DNA of 64,000 nt from Adiantum capillus-veneris (GCA_014529385.2 CM043967.1:127511182-127575181), one strand, 5' to 3'; positions 45,540 to 57,889 are shown, counted from the stretch's first letter. Notes: generated by a model from the letters alone, not told the origin. A program made the numbers and translations.

Positions 45540-46848
45540 AAGTAATTAAGGGCAATGTGTTAAGAGAGAGGAAAAAGTTTGATGTTAACATGTGATTTTT
45601 GCAAAATTACCAAATACTGCCCTTACAAATCATCAGGAGGGAAATTTAACTGATAATATCTCCCCGATGAGTGTAAATAGTGTACATACTATCAGAAAAT
45701 CATCCAAAAAAAGTCCTTTTTTATTATTTTTCATCATTTTTCTTGATATTGAGACTTAAAAATGGAGAAATCCAACAAAAAACAATAAAGCTGTGTTTTT
45801 CAATAGATTTTCTTACTTATAGGAGTTTCACTTTGCTTTTTAGCACATTTTGTTATTTTCTTTGATTTTTTCAATAAACAGGTCAAAATTTAATAATAAA
45901 TAGCAAATGAGCTCATATGGAAAAATTGAAGACATGTGGATGATCAGAAAGACAAGGTGGACAGGAACAAAAAATTTCAATCAAATCGACAGATGGAAGC
46001 GAGAAGCCTAAATTAGGCGGCCAGACCTACTTTTGCAGAATGAGCTACAGGAATCCGATTGAGGAAAATTTTTAGTCTAACATGGTATACACAGGATTAA
46101 GACCAAACTAGGCTTGCCTCTTGCATCCGAGAGCAGCTCCTTATATTGCCAATAGAGACTACATGCCAAGAACTGAGTGTCCTCCCACACTAGGTGGTCG
46201 GACACATGACCTACATGACCATACACCACACCTCCCCCCTTAGGGAGAAAAAGATGGACATCTTTTTACAAGATTGGACTGAGAAGGGACTCGACATGAG
46301 TGAAGGGACTGACCAAACTAGGCTTGCCTCTTGCATCCGAGAGCAGCTCCTTATATTTCCAATAGAGACTACATGCCAAGAACTGAGTGAGATTTCACAG
46401 CCTATTAGGACTAACAGGGGAGTTTGGGAAAAAATGGTTCAGGAAGGTCCGAGTATAGATACCCAAGGTAGGCTAAAATCACCTCATTTCCACTTGTTGC
46501 CTTTGGAGAGAGAGCTTTTCGGCCTTCTTTGCATGCATTTTTTGGAGTCCACAATTGCTTGTTTTCAGCGTCGTCTCACACAAAACATGAGGGGTAAGTT
46601 CTATACTTATCAATGATCCATTTTGTATGGCCGGTAACTAGTCTAAACCCCTGGAAAAAACCCTAGAATCCGAGCAGTGCACGAAGACCTACGACCAAAA
46701 ATTGACCATAGCGGCCTGTCAGCTCAACCAAATTAGATGAGACTTGAATTGTAGCATGCCCCAACATAATAGAACACTTCTATATTAGCAGTTGACCATT
46801 CGGCAAGAATCGAGGGGGTCCCAAGTAGAAAAGCTGTGTTTTTGACAG
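45540..46848 (+). other. B1 post-pol spacer with a direct-repeat insert
   Basis: No gene is supported. Relative to B2 an extra block of about 305 bases lies at 46084-46390. It holds a 79-base direct repeat (46101-46179 and 46311-46389, one mismatch) around about 130 bases. Confidence 0.7.
46101..46389 (+). repeat. 79-bp direct repeats flanking 131 bp
   Basis: Units start GACCAAACTAGGCTTGCCTC and end AACTGAGTG, differing at one base. The copies sit inside a block absent from B2. This could be a very small terminal-repeat element or a local duplication. Confidence 0.85.
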
Positions 46849-47121
46849 ATGCCAGAATTGGATTTTGACTCCACAGACAGCTTACATACGAGGTCTATAC
46901 ACAATGTATATGATTGGTTTCATAAAATCAATCAAGCCAAGCCCTCAAAAAGCAGAAAACGGCTTGAAGGCTACAAAGCATCAAATTTGACATGCGAAGT
47001 CAAACTAACTCCAAATGGGCCAAAATTGGATGAGCTGCTTCAGGACTATGTAGCGGACAAGTCCATATCCTCAAAAGTGACTAACCAACTCCAGAAGCCA
47101 TGTAGTCACAAAAATCGATGA
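46849..47121 (+). CDS. small conserved ORF of family B (90 aa), B1 copy
   Basis: Same length as B2's copy, starting MPELDFDSTDS, with SIHNVYDWF, SKSRKRLEGYKAS and LLQDYVADKSISS. It stays open although B1's gag and pol are heavily damaged. No domain known; role not inferred. Confidence 0.5.
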   Translation: MPELDFDSTDSLHTRSIHNVYDWFHKINQAKPSKSRKRLEGYKASNLTCEVKLTPNGPKLDELLQDYVADKSISSKVTNQLQKPCSHKNR

Positions 47122-47253
47122 TTTCAGAGTCGACAAAGCACGAAGTGATGCCGGCAACACAAAATTTACCAAATTCAATTTAGGACTTGTTTTAGGTGTA
47201 TAGAATATGTTAAGGTCAAAATTTTCAAGTTTTGCAAGAAAAAGTTGACTGTT

Positions 47254-47559
47254 ATAAATAATCACGATTATTTACTTTTGCAATATTTTGGCTTGAAAAT
47301 GGTATCATCAGCTCACCTATCACTTGTACACATCTATTACATGCCAAATTTCAAGTATGAGCCAAAATGATCAATTATAACTCGGAAAATAGCCAAAAAT
47401 CGCAAAGAAGTCTTTGCAAACCAATTTCTCAGTTATGAGTCACGTTTTATGATCCAAATCACCTCATATCACATACACAAGGTCTACACCATGCTTAGAG
47501 CCAAGTTGCACCAAAAAATGTTCATTTTGATGAAAAAGTTAATAATCACAATTATTTAC
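47254..47559. repeat. B1 palindrome cluster (two copies)
   Basis: Copies at 47254-47275 and 47538-47559, 284 bases apart, equivalent to the B2 copies at 24196 and 24465. B1 homology ends near 47911. Confidence 0.8.
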
Positions 47560-47911
47560 TTTTCTACCAAGATGGGAGAAATTTGCAACTTTGCCATCAT
47601 AAGACCAAAGTACATGATGTCCTAAGCCCACTAACCAAGTTTGAACAAATTTGGAGTTCAAAATCTCAAAATTCCTTTACATCTACTGTTTCAGAGACCT
47701 AAAGCCTAAATCTGCCTCCATTCTCACCCTATGCACTCAAATGAGCCCATATTTCAATCAGAGTATCTAATTGATGTATACTTCAAGCCGATAATGTCAA
47801 ATTTTCAAAAATTAAAAAAAAATTACTTGTTTAAAAATTTATTTATTTGTTGCAATTTTTTGTTTTGACTTCAAGAATTTGACCTTTACATGTTTTTATG
47901 CATCTATGTAT

Positions 47912-48067
47912 TGACGGGAGCAAAGCGAGACACGGACCCCGACGGCCTCTAAAACGCCGGGAGCCGATGGCACGCCTCGAGCCAGAGGTCACGGTAAAGC
48001 GAACAAGGGGCACCACCTAGCTTTGAGCAGCTAGGACACATACAACGGTGATGTGAACACCGCAAAC

Positions 48068-48101
<34 letters not shown>

Positions 48102-48950
48102 CATTGACAAATGATGACAACCCTCGGGGGTGTGAGGGAGAATTATTTCTTACAGTATTTACAAATGACCTTCCTTCCAGCGAGGTGACACACCGTGGTG
48201 ATAGAGAGATAGGGAGAAGTGATAGTGCATCTACTTTATGTGTTCTCTAAAGACAACTCGATGATATGAAACTTTCTACAAAGAATGTGTATGTGTGTGT
48301 GCATCAAACATTGGAGTCGAGAGGTGGACGTAGCTCCCTTCACATGGTGCAATTCCCAAAACAAACCATCACACAAGTCCCCTCCCTGTGATGCCAATAG
48401 TGTCAGTTCCTCCTACTAACACTCTACCAAGTGCTGACCTCTCATGAACTACCCCCCCCCCCCCGATAGTGACCTCTCAGTGGTGCCCTTTTATAGGTGT
48501 TGGCTGCTTGGATTAGGGTAATCCCGGTTTCATTAGGGTAAGCTAATCGGGGAGACAAAGCAAGGCGGTGGGACCGGTGTGCTTGACCCTTGCTTTGTCT
48601 TGGGAGTTATTCCAAATGAAAACCTCCAGGTGGGACTTTGTGACCATCACCTAAAGAGAGGGAAATTACAAATTGGGAATTTACAAGGCTTGGGTGAAAA
48701 CTAAAAAAAATGATGATAATGATCTACGGTTTACTGAAAATGGTGTCGTGGTTACGTGATGCCGGTGAATGGCAACTTGCCAGTGAGTCGGTGTAGCGTG
48801 TACGTCTCTTCGGGGTCGGTCAGGGCATGCCTTCGGCGCCTTTGTTCTTTTTGTTGTTGGTGTCGCGTGCTTCGGGTCGTCCTGCTTTGTTGATGTCGTC
48901 GTAGTCATAGATTCTTTGTTTTTTTGTATTTTTTCTGTGTGTGTGCGTTA
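47912..48950. other. unassigned, LTR-like stretch
   Basis: No gene is supported. A minus-strand CACCTATAAAAG at about 48490-48501 resembles an LTR core promoter, and the GC-rich part 47915-48010 resembles an R/U5 region read on the minus strand. A CA repeat lies at 48071-48099 and a 13-base C run at 48452-48464. Could be a solo LTR; boundaries are not visible. Confidence 0.3.
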
Positions 48951-48952
48951 TG

Positions 48953-49370
<418 letters not shown>

Positions 49371-49379
49371 ACCCATGGG

Positions 49380-50850
49380 TCCTCGTACTCATGTAGTTCC
49401 TACCCCTCCCATTGTTTCAACAACCTATGCTCCACAACCACAACACCCAAGCTCTATTTCCATGGGACTATACCGGCTAGCATTAGCATGTTACATCTGA
49501 CGTTTGCTATGCCTAGGGACACACATATGAAACTTTGGGCCACCACATGGCACAACACCATACCCAATGTGGAACCCAAGGGCTTCCTATGCGCCAAGCC
49601 CAATGCCAATACCTACTCCACATGTAGTCTTTGGAGCGCCTTCACCCACGGTGCCTGCTCACTTAGGTGACTTGGCAACATTTGCTCAAGCTATCGGTTG
49701 ATCTATTGCTGAGAATATGTGTAACACGCCTGATAGAGAGCCTAGAAGTAAGGCAGTACAAATAGCCAAGCTCACACAAAAATTTAGTGGAGACGGGGAT
49801 GTGAGAAAGCATATCGAAGTGTTTGAACAAATATGTTATTCTCTAGGAGAACACAATGACTTGCATAAGAATAATGCTTTAAGCCTAACCTTAAGTCGGA
49901 AGGCAGGGGATTGGTATAGAACCCTAAGGGTGGAAGAAAAACGATTTACCATACTCTTAGGAGACTGTTCTTGAAAGAATACATACGAGAGGGAGTGCTT
50001 TGGGGTGTAGCCTCTCAGCTCCAAAAAGCCCAACGAGAGGAAGGAGAGTCGGTGAGAGACTTTATTAGTTGCTTGAAGCATTTGAATTCTAGTTGTAATC
50101 CAAATGAGCGCTTCAATCATAATCAATTGCTTGATAGATTCATTAGGGGATTACGACATGAGGATATCTACAATGGCCTAGTCATTAGAGGTATCACCAC
50201 TTGTGAAGCAGTCACCACCAATGCGATCCAATTGGAGGATAATTTAATGATTCAAGGAGAAAGAGTATCTGCTGAGCCTAAATCTATTAGCTCGCAAGCA
50301 TTGGGGCATCAGCCAATGGCCCTAAAGCCTATTGCTAAGGAGCCAAAGATATCTGAGATGACTTTAGCAGATCTCACCAAGGCCATTCAAGAGAGTCTTA
50401 GCCCGGGGGGTTCACTATGTGTAAAACTACTATATCACGTGCGTTCATGACATGTTTGTAAAACCCCTTATCTGTGAATTTTGTGAAGAATATAATGTAC
50501 CCTTTTCTTTTAAAATCTGTAAGTTCTTTTCAAATTTGAAAAAATAATGCCCTTCTTTTTATATATTTCTGTAAGTTTCAAGAACTTTAAATACCCTTCT
50601 GTTGAACTCACGTTATAGGTTACATTTTTATTAGGTGACCTCCCCGGGAGTCTTAGAGACAATCGTACTCCGCAAAACAATCATATGTATCCAAGAAGGG
50701 AGCAACAATGGTGCTCAATATGCTATGGACCGCATAGTACCAGTGAATGCCCTCCTGTTAGAGTAAAATTCAATGGGAACTGCAATGCCTGTGGAAGGTA
50801 TGGTCATCAAGCTAAGGATTGCTTAAATATGTGATGGCCAATAGACCCAC
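49380..50850 (+). pseudogene. element C gag, capsid and zinc knuckles, split by a MITE
   Basis: A Pro-rich start (49380-49690) leads to the capsid: LTQKFSGDGDVRKHIEVFEQI, DWYRTL, and, after a frame change near 49960, KEYIREGVLWGVASQLQKAQ and ESVRDFISCLKHL, the retrotransposon gag pattern. The frame runs into a MITE at 50402 and resumes right after it. It then encodes two zinc knuckles CSICYGPHSTSEC and CNACGRYGHQAKDC, both C-x2-C-x4-H-x4-C. Apart from the MITE and one frame change, this gag is in better condition than B's. Confidence 0.8.
50402..50648. mobile_element. 247-bp hAT-like MITE, copy 2
   Basis: Same length as copy 1 (32154-32400) and about 95% alike by eye. It is flanked by the exact 8-bp duplication AGTCTTAG (50394-50401 and 50649-50656). 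Termini are CCCGGGGGGTTCAC and GTGACCTCCCCGGG. Confidence 0.92.
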
Positions 50851-52286
50851 CTTAGCATGGACAGACACACCTCGAGTGCCTGCATTGATGCCGGCCCCAC
50901 CTCTTGAACAAACGTCACAACACATGGTCCCTAGGGCCCAAAATGTTGTTCAAACAACACCCTTACCACCTCCACTGCTAGGACCGCAACCACCACATCC
51001 AAGAATCACTTCTGTGAATCAAGTGGGTTGTGAGTCATCCATTGCTTGTTTGGAAGGCTGTGAGGAAGATATAGACCCTAATATTGCCTATGGGATGGAT
51101 GCGCTTGAAGAAAGTCCACAATACCACATGGAGGACTATTGGGGACAAATCAAACCTGTTTACCAAGTAGCTGCTCTTGCTGCAAGAGGCCAAAATATCA
51201 ATTACACTGCTAAGAGACCGCCTCTTCAATGCTATGAGTGTGGAGATCCACATCGTGTGGTCAAGTGTCCTATTAGGCTACAAAAGAACGCCACACTAAT
51301 GCAAACCAATCAAGCGAGCACGTCTACAATGCCGATACTCATGTGTAATCGATGTGGCATCAATCATTTGATTTCCCAACATCTGAATAATCCAAATGCG
51401 TCGAAGATCATGCCATTAAACTTGATTGAGATTACCGAGGAGCCATCACAAAGTACACCTGTGGTAATAAATGTACTCACACGATCGATGCTCCACGATC
51501 AATTGCCTTATCTCAAAAAAAGAAGAAAAGACGAAGGAAGAGATTGTAAAAAGCAGCAAAGTCAGACCCCAGTTCAAAGATCAACATAGGGACTGGTGAC
51601 GACCCCATATATATGAACGACGCTGAAGAGGATTCTGATTCAGGTGAAACCATGGAGACCAAAATGACCACTAAGATAGAAACCAACAAGGAAGATCTTC
51701 ATGAGCCACAATGGCCAGGATCCAAGAAGAAGATAGGAACTTATCCGAACCCTACAAAGGAGATTGAGCGAGTCAAGCAATTAAGGAGTCTGGTAGAAGA
51801 TACCCATAGGTATCTAGAACCAGCACCTAGGCAGATCCAGATTACAAACACAGTGTTCCCTACGTAACAACAACCTCATCAAGTCCATAGACCCTTAGCC
51901 ATACCTAGTGTCATCCAAGAAGAAAGTGACTTAAATTCATGGGAAAGTGGGTGTACTCACTTCTTGATGGAGAGAATGTTTACAGAGGGACTACAGATCC
52001 TATCAAAGAAATGAAGATCCCATCTTTCCCACGTCAAGGGACTGAAGCCCAAAAGGTGTCGTTAAACATTGCCAAATTGATGGATTTCATGTCTTCAAAA
52101 GTTAGAACCACCATCATGCCCAAACTATTTAAAGACCCTGAGCTAGTCTCAACTCTTCGAGCTTTCCTCAATGGAGATTTGAAGGTTGGGCTATCACAAT
52201 TTGCACAGATGGATGCAGCTGGGGAGATGCCAACAGAGGAGGAACACTTAGATCCCAACCCAACCTACATGAGAACCTTGTGGTAG
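50851..52286 (+). pseudogene. element C gag, downstream part
   Basis: A Pro-rich segment (MPAPPLEQTSQHMVPRAQNV) is followed by another zinc knuckle CYECGDPHRVVKC (near 51230) and a degenerate one, CNRCGINHLISQHL. A Lys/Arg-rich and then acidic tail follows (51480-51867), with a last piece 51939-52286 (SFPRQGTEAQKVSLNIAKLMDFMSS). Stops at 51587, 51865 and 52284 divide it. Confidence 0.65.
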
Positions 52287-52680
52287 AAATGTGTGTTAAC
52301 AAGTTGGGACAATACTTTGAGGGTGATGAATCCAATGCGACCATGCCAATCACTACTAAGGGATTGATTGTGAAGGGAATCCTTGATGGTGGCGTTGGGG
52401 TTAGTATTGTGACTAAAAATTGCTGGGAAGCTACCGGAAGACCTCACCTTGCGACCACAACCATAGTAGTGAAGATGGCCAATGGGTCTATTGTTAAACC
52501 TATTGGGATGTAGAAGATCTCAAGATCAAGGTCTTTGGACATAAAATAAGAATAACCTTCATTGTTATGGATTTCTCCAAGCACACTATGTCATCTGAGA
52601 TGATCTTAGGACGTCCTTTTATGAGGGAAGCAAAAATGGTGCATGACTGGTCTAAAAACCATGTCTACTTGTAGCTCCAA
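52280..52680 (+). pseudogene. element C retropepsin
   Basis: The catalytic loop reads KGILDGGVGVSIVTKNCW, with Gly in place of Ser or Thr of DSG/DTG. After a stop at 52511, the end signature ILGRPFMREAKMVHDWSKN follows. This corresponds to family B's PR1 (AILDSGAG, ILGRPFMRQVQLIQDWG), so C is a distant relative of B. Confidence 0.75.
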
Positions 52681-52689
52681 GATTCTGTA

Positions 52690-53690
52690 ATTATAGTGGA
52701 TCTTGTAACTGGTCGAGCACATCCTCTAGGAAACAGGTTTATAATTGATCATAGATCTGACACCACAGTTCACTCGGCCCCATTGCAGTATTGTTACACG
52801 TGTAAAGCGGACACTGATGTTGGGAAAGATTCTCCTTATCTGGATGTACTACCTGGGATGACTGAGCCGGACAATGTGGATTGGGCCCACCTAGTAGCAA
52901 CCATAGAAACTTGGGGAAATAGGGGGATGACCTAGGTAACACCTGAGGGGGATGAAGTGCCACCACTCGTACCCTTAAATATGCTAGAAGCAATGCATAT
53001 AGCTTCTGACAAGACTCATCGTAATATAACAAAGAAAACATACAAGTGGGTGCCTAAAGCTTCTTTAGTGACCATAGCTAGTGATAAAAAACAGAAGCCT
53101 TGTAAGAAACGTACCATTTGCTCCAAGAAAAGTTAAAAAATGTTGCGATGGATTCCTAAAAAACTATTGGAAGCCCAAGGCTACTATGAAGGAAATGATT
53201 AAATATGGGTACCAAAACGTAAATTGTGCTCTTACTTGTCACCCGGCCCATGTGAGCCCAATCCTATGGCTCCAAAACGAATTGAAGATCGCGGAAAGAA
53301 AAAAATCACGGAATGCTACACACCCGCTCCAGAGCTAGTTTGGGTACCGAATAAAGAACCATTTGTTCAACCTAGCTCAAGAACAGGGAAGTCAAATGAA
53401 GCTTCTGGCTCTTCATGTAGTTCCTATATGGAAATAGAAGCTTTCATACAACCTCCACCCACCATTGTACATATCCATACAGACAAGGAAGAGTTTGCAC
53501 CTCCCGTTGTAAGTTCACCACCTACAACAACGTTGCAAATAAAATCATGGAAGAGTACCTTACCACCCTTGCAACTAGATGAAACGCATAGGGCGGTCGA
53601 AAACTATTGGTTAAAGCCTTCACCCATAACAACTTGGAACAATTGGTTTCAAAAGGTGATGACATCATTCCAAAAGGTATGATCTACCCA
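52690..53690 (+). pseudogene. element C tail with W-[VI]-P-[KN] repeats; no RT or integrase
   Basis: Between the protease and the polypurine tract there are only about 1,000 bases, too short for RT, RNase H and integrase, and none of their motifs is seen. The coding remains carry four short motifs: KWVPKASL (53044), RWIPKKLL (53146), IWVPKRKL (53203) and VWVPNKEP (53338), spaced about 19-45 residues. The last open part (53224-53682) is Pro/Ser-rich. Confidence 0.6.
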
Positions 53691-53703
53691 AAGAAGGGGG
53701 GAG
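53691..53703 (+). other. polypurine tract of element C
   Basis: AAGAAGGGGGGAG directly before TGTTTGCTGACATCC, the probable LTR start at 53704. Confidence 0.65.
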
Positions 53704-54480
53704 TGTTTGCTGACATCCATCATTCACTTGCTTCCCTCTCAACCTTCCTCCCTTACCTCTCAATCTCCAATCCTAGGGAATGTATATATAAAGCCTTATA
53801 GTCAAAAAAACAAGATAAAAAAGTAAAGAGCAAGAGCCACCAAACAATAATGTGGAAACTTACAAGTGTTAAGCTGGTATTTGAGACTTCGAGTCTCCCG
53901 TTTATGCTCAAGCTGGTGTTTGAGACCTTAAGTCTCCCAACTGCTGGTACTTGAGACCTCTATTCTCCCAGCTACTTGTAGCAACTATGACAACAACAAA
54001 AAAGAAAACAAAGAAAAGAAAAAAAAAAGAGAAAAAGAAAAGAGAAAGCAAATAGCACAAATTTCCTTGTATTTTATGTGGATCACACTTAAGTGGTATA
54101 AGTGACCAGACCACTAGTCCTTAAACCCCGATGAGCATTCCTAGGGTTAATTACTCTTTAGTCGACATTTTTTAATTAACGTTGGTCAATCTAGTACTTA
54201 CTTTAGCCCTAGCTATTGTGTAATTCTCTTAGAGTCGACCTAATAGATCCTAGCTTAATTCCATTTTATTCATGTACTATGCTTGTTCTAGTTGTCAATG
54301 TTACAATTCATGAATTTGTTTTTGCATTTCCTAGAATATCATGTATGCATCTCACTTATTGCACAGTTGTACATGCTTCCTTTGAGCTTTCATAATGTTG
54401 TTTTTCTTCTGACGCAGGTAATTCTATTGTGGATCCCATTGCTGCATTGATATATTCCGAGGACGGAATCTACATCAGGA
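53704..54480 (+). repeat. probable 3' LTR of element C
   Basis: Starts TGTTTGCTGAC next to the polypurine tract and has a TATA box (TATATAAAG, 53785-53793), as in LTR promoters. Three short copies of a block with GCTGGT.TTTGAGAC lie at 53870-53975, and an A-rich tract lies at 53996-54050. No second copy is in the window, so the end is not defined. No gene seen. Confidence 0.5.
53785..53793 (+). promoter_or_regulatory. candidate LTR TATA box, element C
   Basis: TATATAAAG, 81 bases inside the presumed LTR. Confidence 0.45.
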
Positions 54481-54490
54481 CGGGGGGGCA

Positions 54491-54745
54491 TGTTAACCAT
54501 TGGCGTTCACTTCTAGTAGTCATGGACAGGGCTTGTCGATCCAATAGGAAAAGGGTAAGAGTGATCGCCGATGAGAGGCGCACTCTAATAGGAACATTCA
54601 AGGGTTAGTTGGCTAATTATGGGCGCCCAAGTGTGAATGGGGAGAGCTCATAAAAATCACATAAACCTAAAAATCATGCATTCTTTCATTTGTGCAATTG
54701 AAGAGTGCTCTTGCTCCATCTCCATCTTCTTCTTTTTCATCTCCT

Positions 54746-54831
<86 letters not shown>

Positions 54832-55020
54832 AGTGAGTGAGAGAGAGAGAGAGAGGGAGAGTGTGCAATCGAGCATTGCAACGACAGCACAGCTGCGGCG
54901 AGGCGGTTGAGCGCGGCACGATGGTAGCTCCTTCTTCTTCGTGGCGAGGAATCCTCCACGAAGACGAGCATACGGGGGTGAGTGACACACCCTTGCTCTC
55001 TTGAGCTTGTTAGATTAGTC
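54491..55020 (+). repeat. possible LTR of a further element
   Basis: TGTTAACCATTGG begins right after GACGGGGGGGCA, again a polypurine-tract and TG junction like those of B2, C and D. The stretch contains (TG)n at 54748-54827 and (GA)n to 54855. No partner copy is seen, so this is tentative. Confidence 0.35.
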
Positions 55021-55309
55021 TAGTTGTGTGCTTGCAGCCATTTGTGGCTTGCACACAGTGTATGGCAAGTCCCTTGCATTGACACGTGGGACAGACGTGC
55101 ACAAGCGAGCTTTTGGGGCAAGCTTCTGAGGGAGCTTTTCTCAGATATTGTTCTACTAACCAAACCTAGTAAAAAAAGTCGCTCCAAACAGAGCTTTTGG
55201 AGTGAGCGTTTTTTTCTCTTTCCCTCTCCCCTCTCTTTATCAGAGCTTTTGGAGTGAGCTTTTTTTTCTCTCTCCCTCTCCCCTCTCTTTATCTTCTCTC
55301 TCTCACTCC

Positions 55310-55391
<82 letters not shown>

Positions 55392-55846
55392 CTATCTCTC
55401 TCTCTCTAGGATATAGACATGTGCTTACATATCTATCTCAACATGGGCCCAATGGTAAAGGGCCCAAATGAGAGATGGTCTATCAAAGAGCAAGGCTAAC
55501 CAATGGAGCTTAAAGACCTTAGGGTTAGCTGCATTGAAGACCTCTAATAGTTAGTGTTAAAAGTCCTTTGACCTTAGGTAAGCTAGGGTTGAGCCTGAGG
55601 TGGGAACCTGGCCCAAGCTTGAGGTGCTTGTCGTGCTTGATGACGGAGATGCTTGAGGTGCTTGTCATGCTTGAGATGTTAGGGTTGTACTTGAGGTGGG
55701 AACCCGGCCCAAGCTTGAGGGGCTTAAGGGCCAAGCTTGTGATGAGAGCTGGGCCCAAGGTTGAGGGGCTTGAGGTGTCACAAAAGTCAATGCAAATCCC
55801 TACAAGGAGGGGGCGAGCCATGCAAGTAGGGAGGGTGGTTGCTCGA

Positions 55847-55897
<51 letters not shown>

Positions 55898-56270
55898 GGG
55901 CACCCCTTGCTCAAGAGGCAAGTAGGACACATGTCCTAAGTTACATTGTACGTTATACGGTGTACATATAATACGCTCTAAAAGGACATATTATATGACA
56001 CATATCTTTATTTTGTTGTATTATACAATGCCATATCAGCAAAACCACCGTACCATATATTTTCTTAGAATTTTGATCGAAATAATATTACAACCAAAAT
56101 ATAGCTCTTTTTATGCGATGAAAACGGATTTTTTTTCTCATTCTATTGATCTCTCTTCCCTTATCTCATTTATAGGTGAGCTTTACAACATCAAAAAATA
56201 TTTAAAAACAAGTTTCAATTTAGTCATATAAGTGGATAAAAAGTTTTTTTAGGCTTTGGAGTTTTGAGTC
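55021..56270. other. no gene; simple and short tandem repeats
   Basis: (CT)n at 55313-55372 passes into (CTAT)n to 55397. A roughly 100-base unit (GAGGTGGGAACC(C/T)GGCCCAAG) is repeated at about 55590 and 55693. Another (CT)n lies at 55849-55894. AT-rich sequence follows to 56270. Confidence 0.75.
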
Positions 56271-56276
56271 TTTATC

Positions 56277-56815
56277 TGCTCTGTGTGAAGTATATCTTAC
56301 ATTGGGAGGTAAAATTAAGTAAGGTAGTTAATGATTACTTGCCTTGTGTAGAGGAAACTCACACTTGGAGGTGATTTAAGATAGTTAAAGTTAGCAGTTA
56401 TTTGCTTTGTGTTGAACTATGTTCACACTTAGAAGTAATTTAGTTAGATAGTTAAAGTTAAGAGTTACTTCTTGTGTGTTGAACTATGTTCACGCGCCTA
56501 GAAATAACTTAGGTTAGATTTATCTAATGATGTCTGGCATGCGTAGAGTAATACTCACACTACAGAAAATTTAGGTAGATTAAATAATAATCTCTCTCTT
56601 TGTGTAGAGGTATTCTCACACCTACAAGAGATTTAGAGAAGTAGTGAATTTTGATTGCTTGCCATGTGTAGAGTTACACTCACACTTGGAGGTAATTTAG
56701 ATAGGGTTTTTAAAGATATCTTGCTTTGTGTAGAGTTTACTCACACTTGGAAGTTACTGAGATAGATTAAGCGATTTATTTATCATCATTCAGGTGTAAA
56801 GTGAAGCTCACACTT
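56277..56815 (+). repeat. minisatellite, about 9 units of about 62 bp
   Basis: Units share CTTGCTTTGTGTAGAG, ACTCACACTTGGAGG, TAATTTAGATAG. GTGTAGAG and CTCACAC within a unit are near-inverted, so each unit can form a small hairpin. Units are strongly diverged. Confidence 0.8.
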
Positions 56816-56843
56816 GAACAAAAAAGTTTGGTATTTATAATTT

Positions 56844-57434
56844 GACATCCTACGCGTAATATGTCTAACTGCTCAGAATTGCTCCAAATTTGAACCACAG
56901 ACTCTCCTTAAGGTGCTGATCACTGTGGTATGCTCAGAATTTTGTTTAGAGTCCAAAATCACACATATGACATCCTACGCGTAGGATGTCTTTTTGGCCT
57001 GTTTGACGCCAGACTTGTCCCATAGCTTCCCCTTGATGTGCTAAACTCAGTGGTATGCTTAGATTTTGGTTTGGATATCAAAAGACCCCAAAACTAGTTG
57101 TTCTTGCCTTTTTCAGTCAAAAATGCTAAAGTCTGTTCAATCTTCCCTTTCACTGACCCAAATGAGATGAAATTTATCACATGCACTCAATACAACATTT
57201 AGAACATGCACATGAAGTCACCCTATGGTTTGGTCTCAAAAATTACGCCTTGGGCACAATTTGGGTAGGATGTCTGACAATTCTCGTCTTTTGGCTTTGA
57301 TCTGTCAAAATTTGGTCAAATTTCCACTTTCCAGGTGAAAATAGGGTAAAACCTACCTTCTAAACACACTGGTAAACTCATATTTTCAAAATTTCCACCA
57401 GATCACCATGTAGACATCCTACGCGTAGGATGTC
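56844..57434. repeat. second palindrome family, clustered copies
   Basis: The arm GACATCCTACG followed by its reverse complement occurs perfectly at 56969-56990 and 57413-57434, and with changes at 56844-56865. A right half lies at 57265-57274 and a partial copy at 58695-58708. The surrounding text resembles the palindrome zones of family B in composition but not in sequence. Confidence 0.85.
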
Positions 57435-57726
57435 TACTACTGATTTTTTGAGACTGAAGTGTCTCTGATGCTTCCTTATGCTCTCAGCAAGTGCAAGTAT
57501 GCTTCACAATTGCAAAAACATGCAAAAATCATTCAATTTAAGCCTTTTCTGAAATTTTACATTTTCTGACTCCGCCTTTTGGCTTTTGGTCAACAAAAAT
57601 ACGGAAAAACACCCAAGTCAATATGTTACTAGGGTAAAACCTACCCTGAACCCACTGGTGCAGTCAAAATCGATTAACTCCTAAACGAGCTACGGACTTG
57701 GTTAGCCACACGTGCCACAGAAGAAA

Positions 57727-57881
57727 GCTTTGGGCACTTTCAAACACACGAAGCAATTGCAAATGAGGTCAACTCTGATGATGAAATGGAATGAAACCCG
57801 AAAGATATTGATCCAGAATGTTCAGATGTCGAAGAAATTAATGACATTGTGCCCGTGATTGAGGGGACGGATGAGCTATAA
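57727..57881 (+). pseudogene. acidic coding remnant
   Basis: A frame ending at TAA 57879-57881 reads FGHFQTHEAIANEVNSDDEM, a stop, then NPKDIDPECSDVEEINDIVP. Its acidic, protein-like text resembles transposase C-termini, but I cannot name the family. Confidence 0.3.
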
Positions 57882-57889
57882 AGTTTGTA

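Larger units (their letters stand above)
8705..47911 (+). mobile_element. outer LTR retrotransposon B1, split by B2
   Basis: B1 matches B2 in two blocks: 8705-11098 (B2 14699-17100, gag) and 39118-47911 (B2 17106 to about 24775, pol and beyond). B2 sits at the join, flanked by TTGAC on both sides. The start of B1's gag, its leader and its 5' LTR are missing left of 8705, and its 3' ORF and 3' LTR are missing right of 47911, so B1 is truncated at both ends. It carries its own insertions at 44362-44810 and about 46084-46390. Confidence 0.85.
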
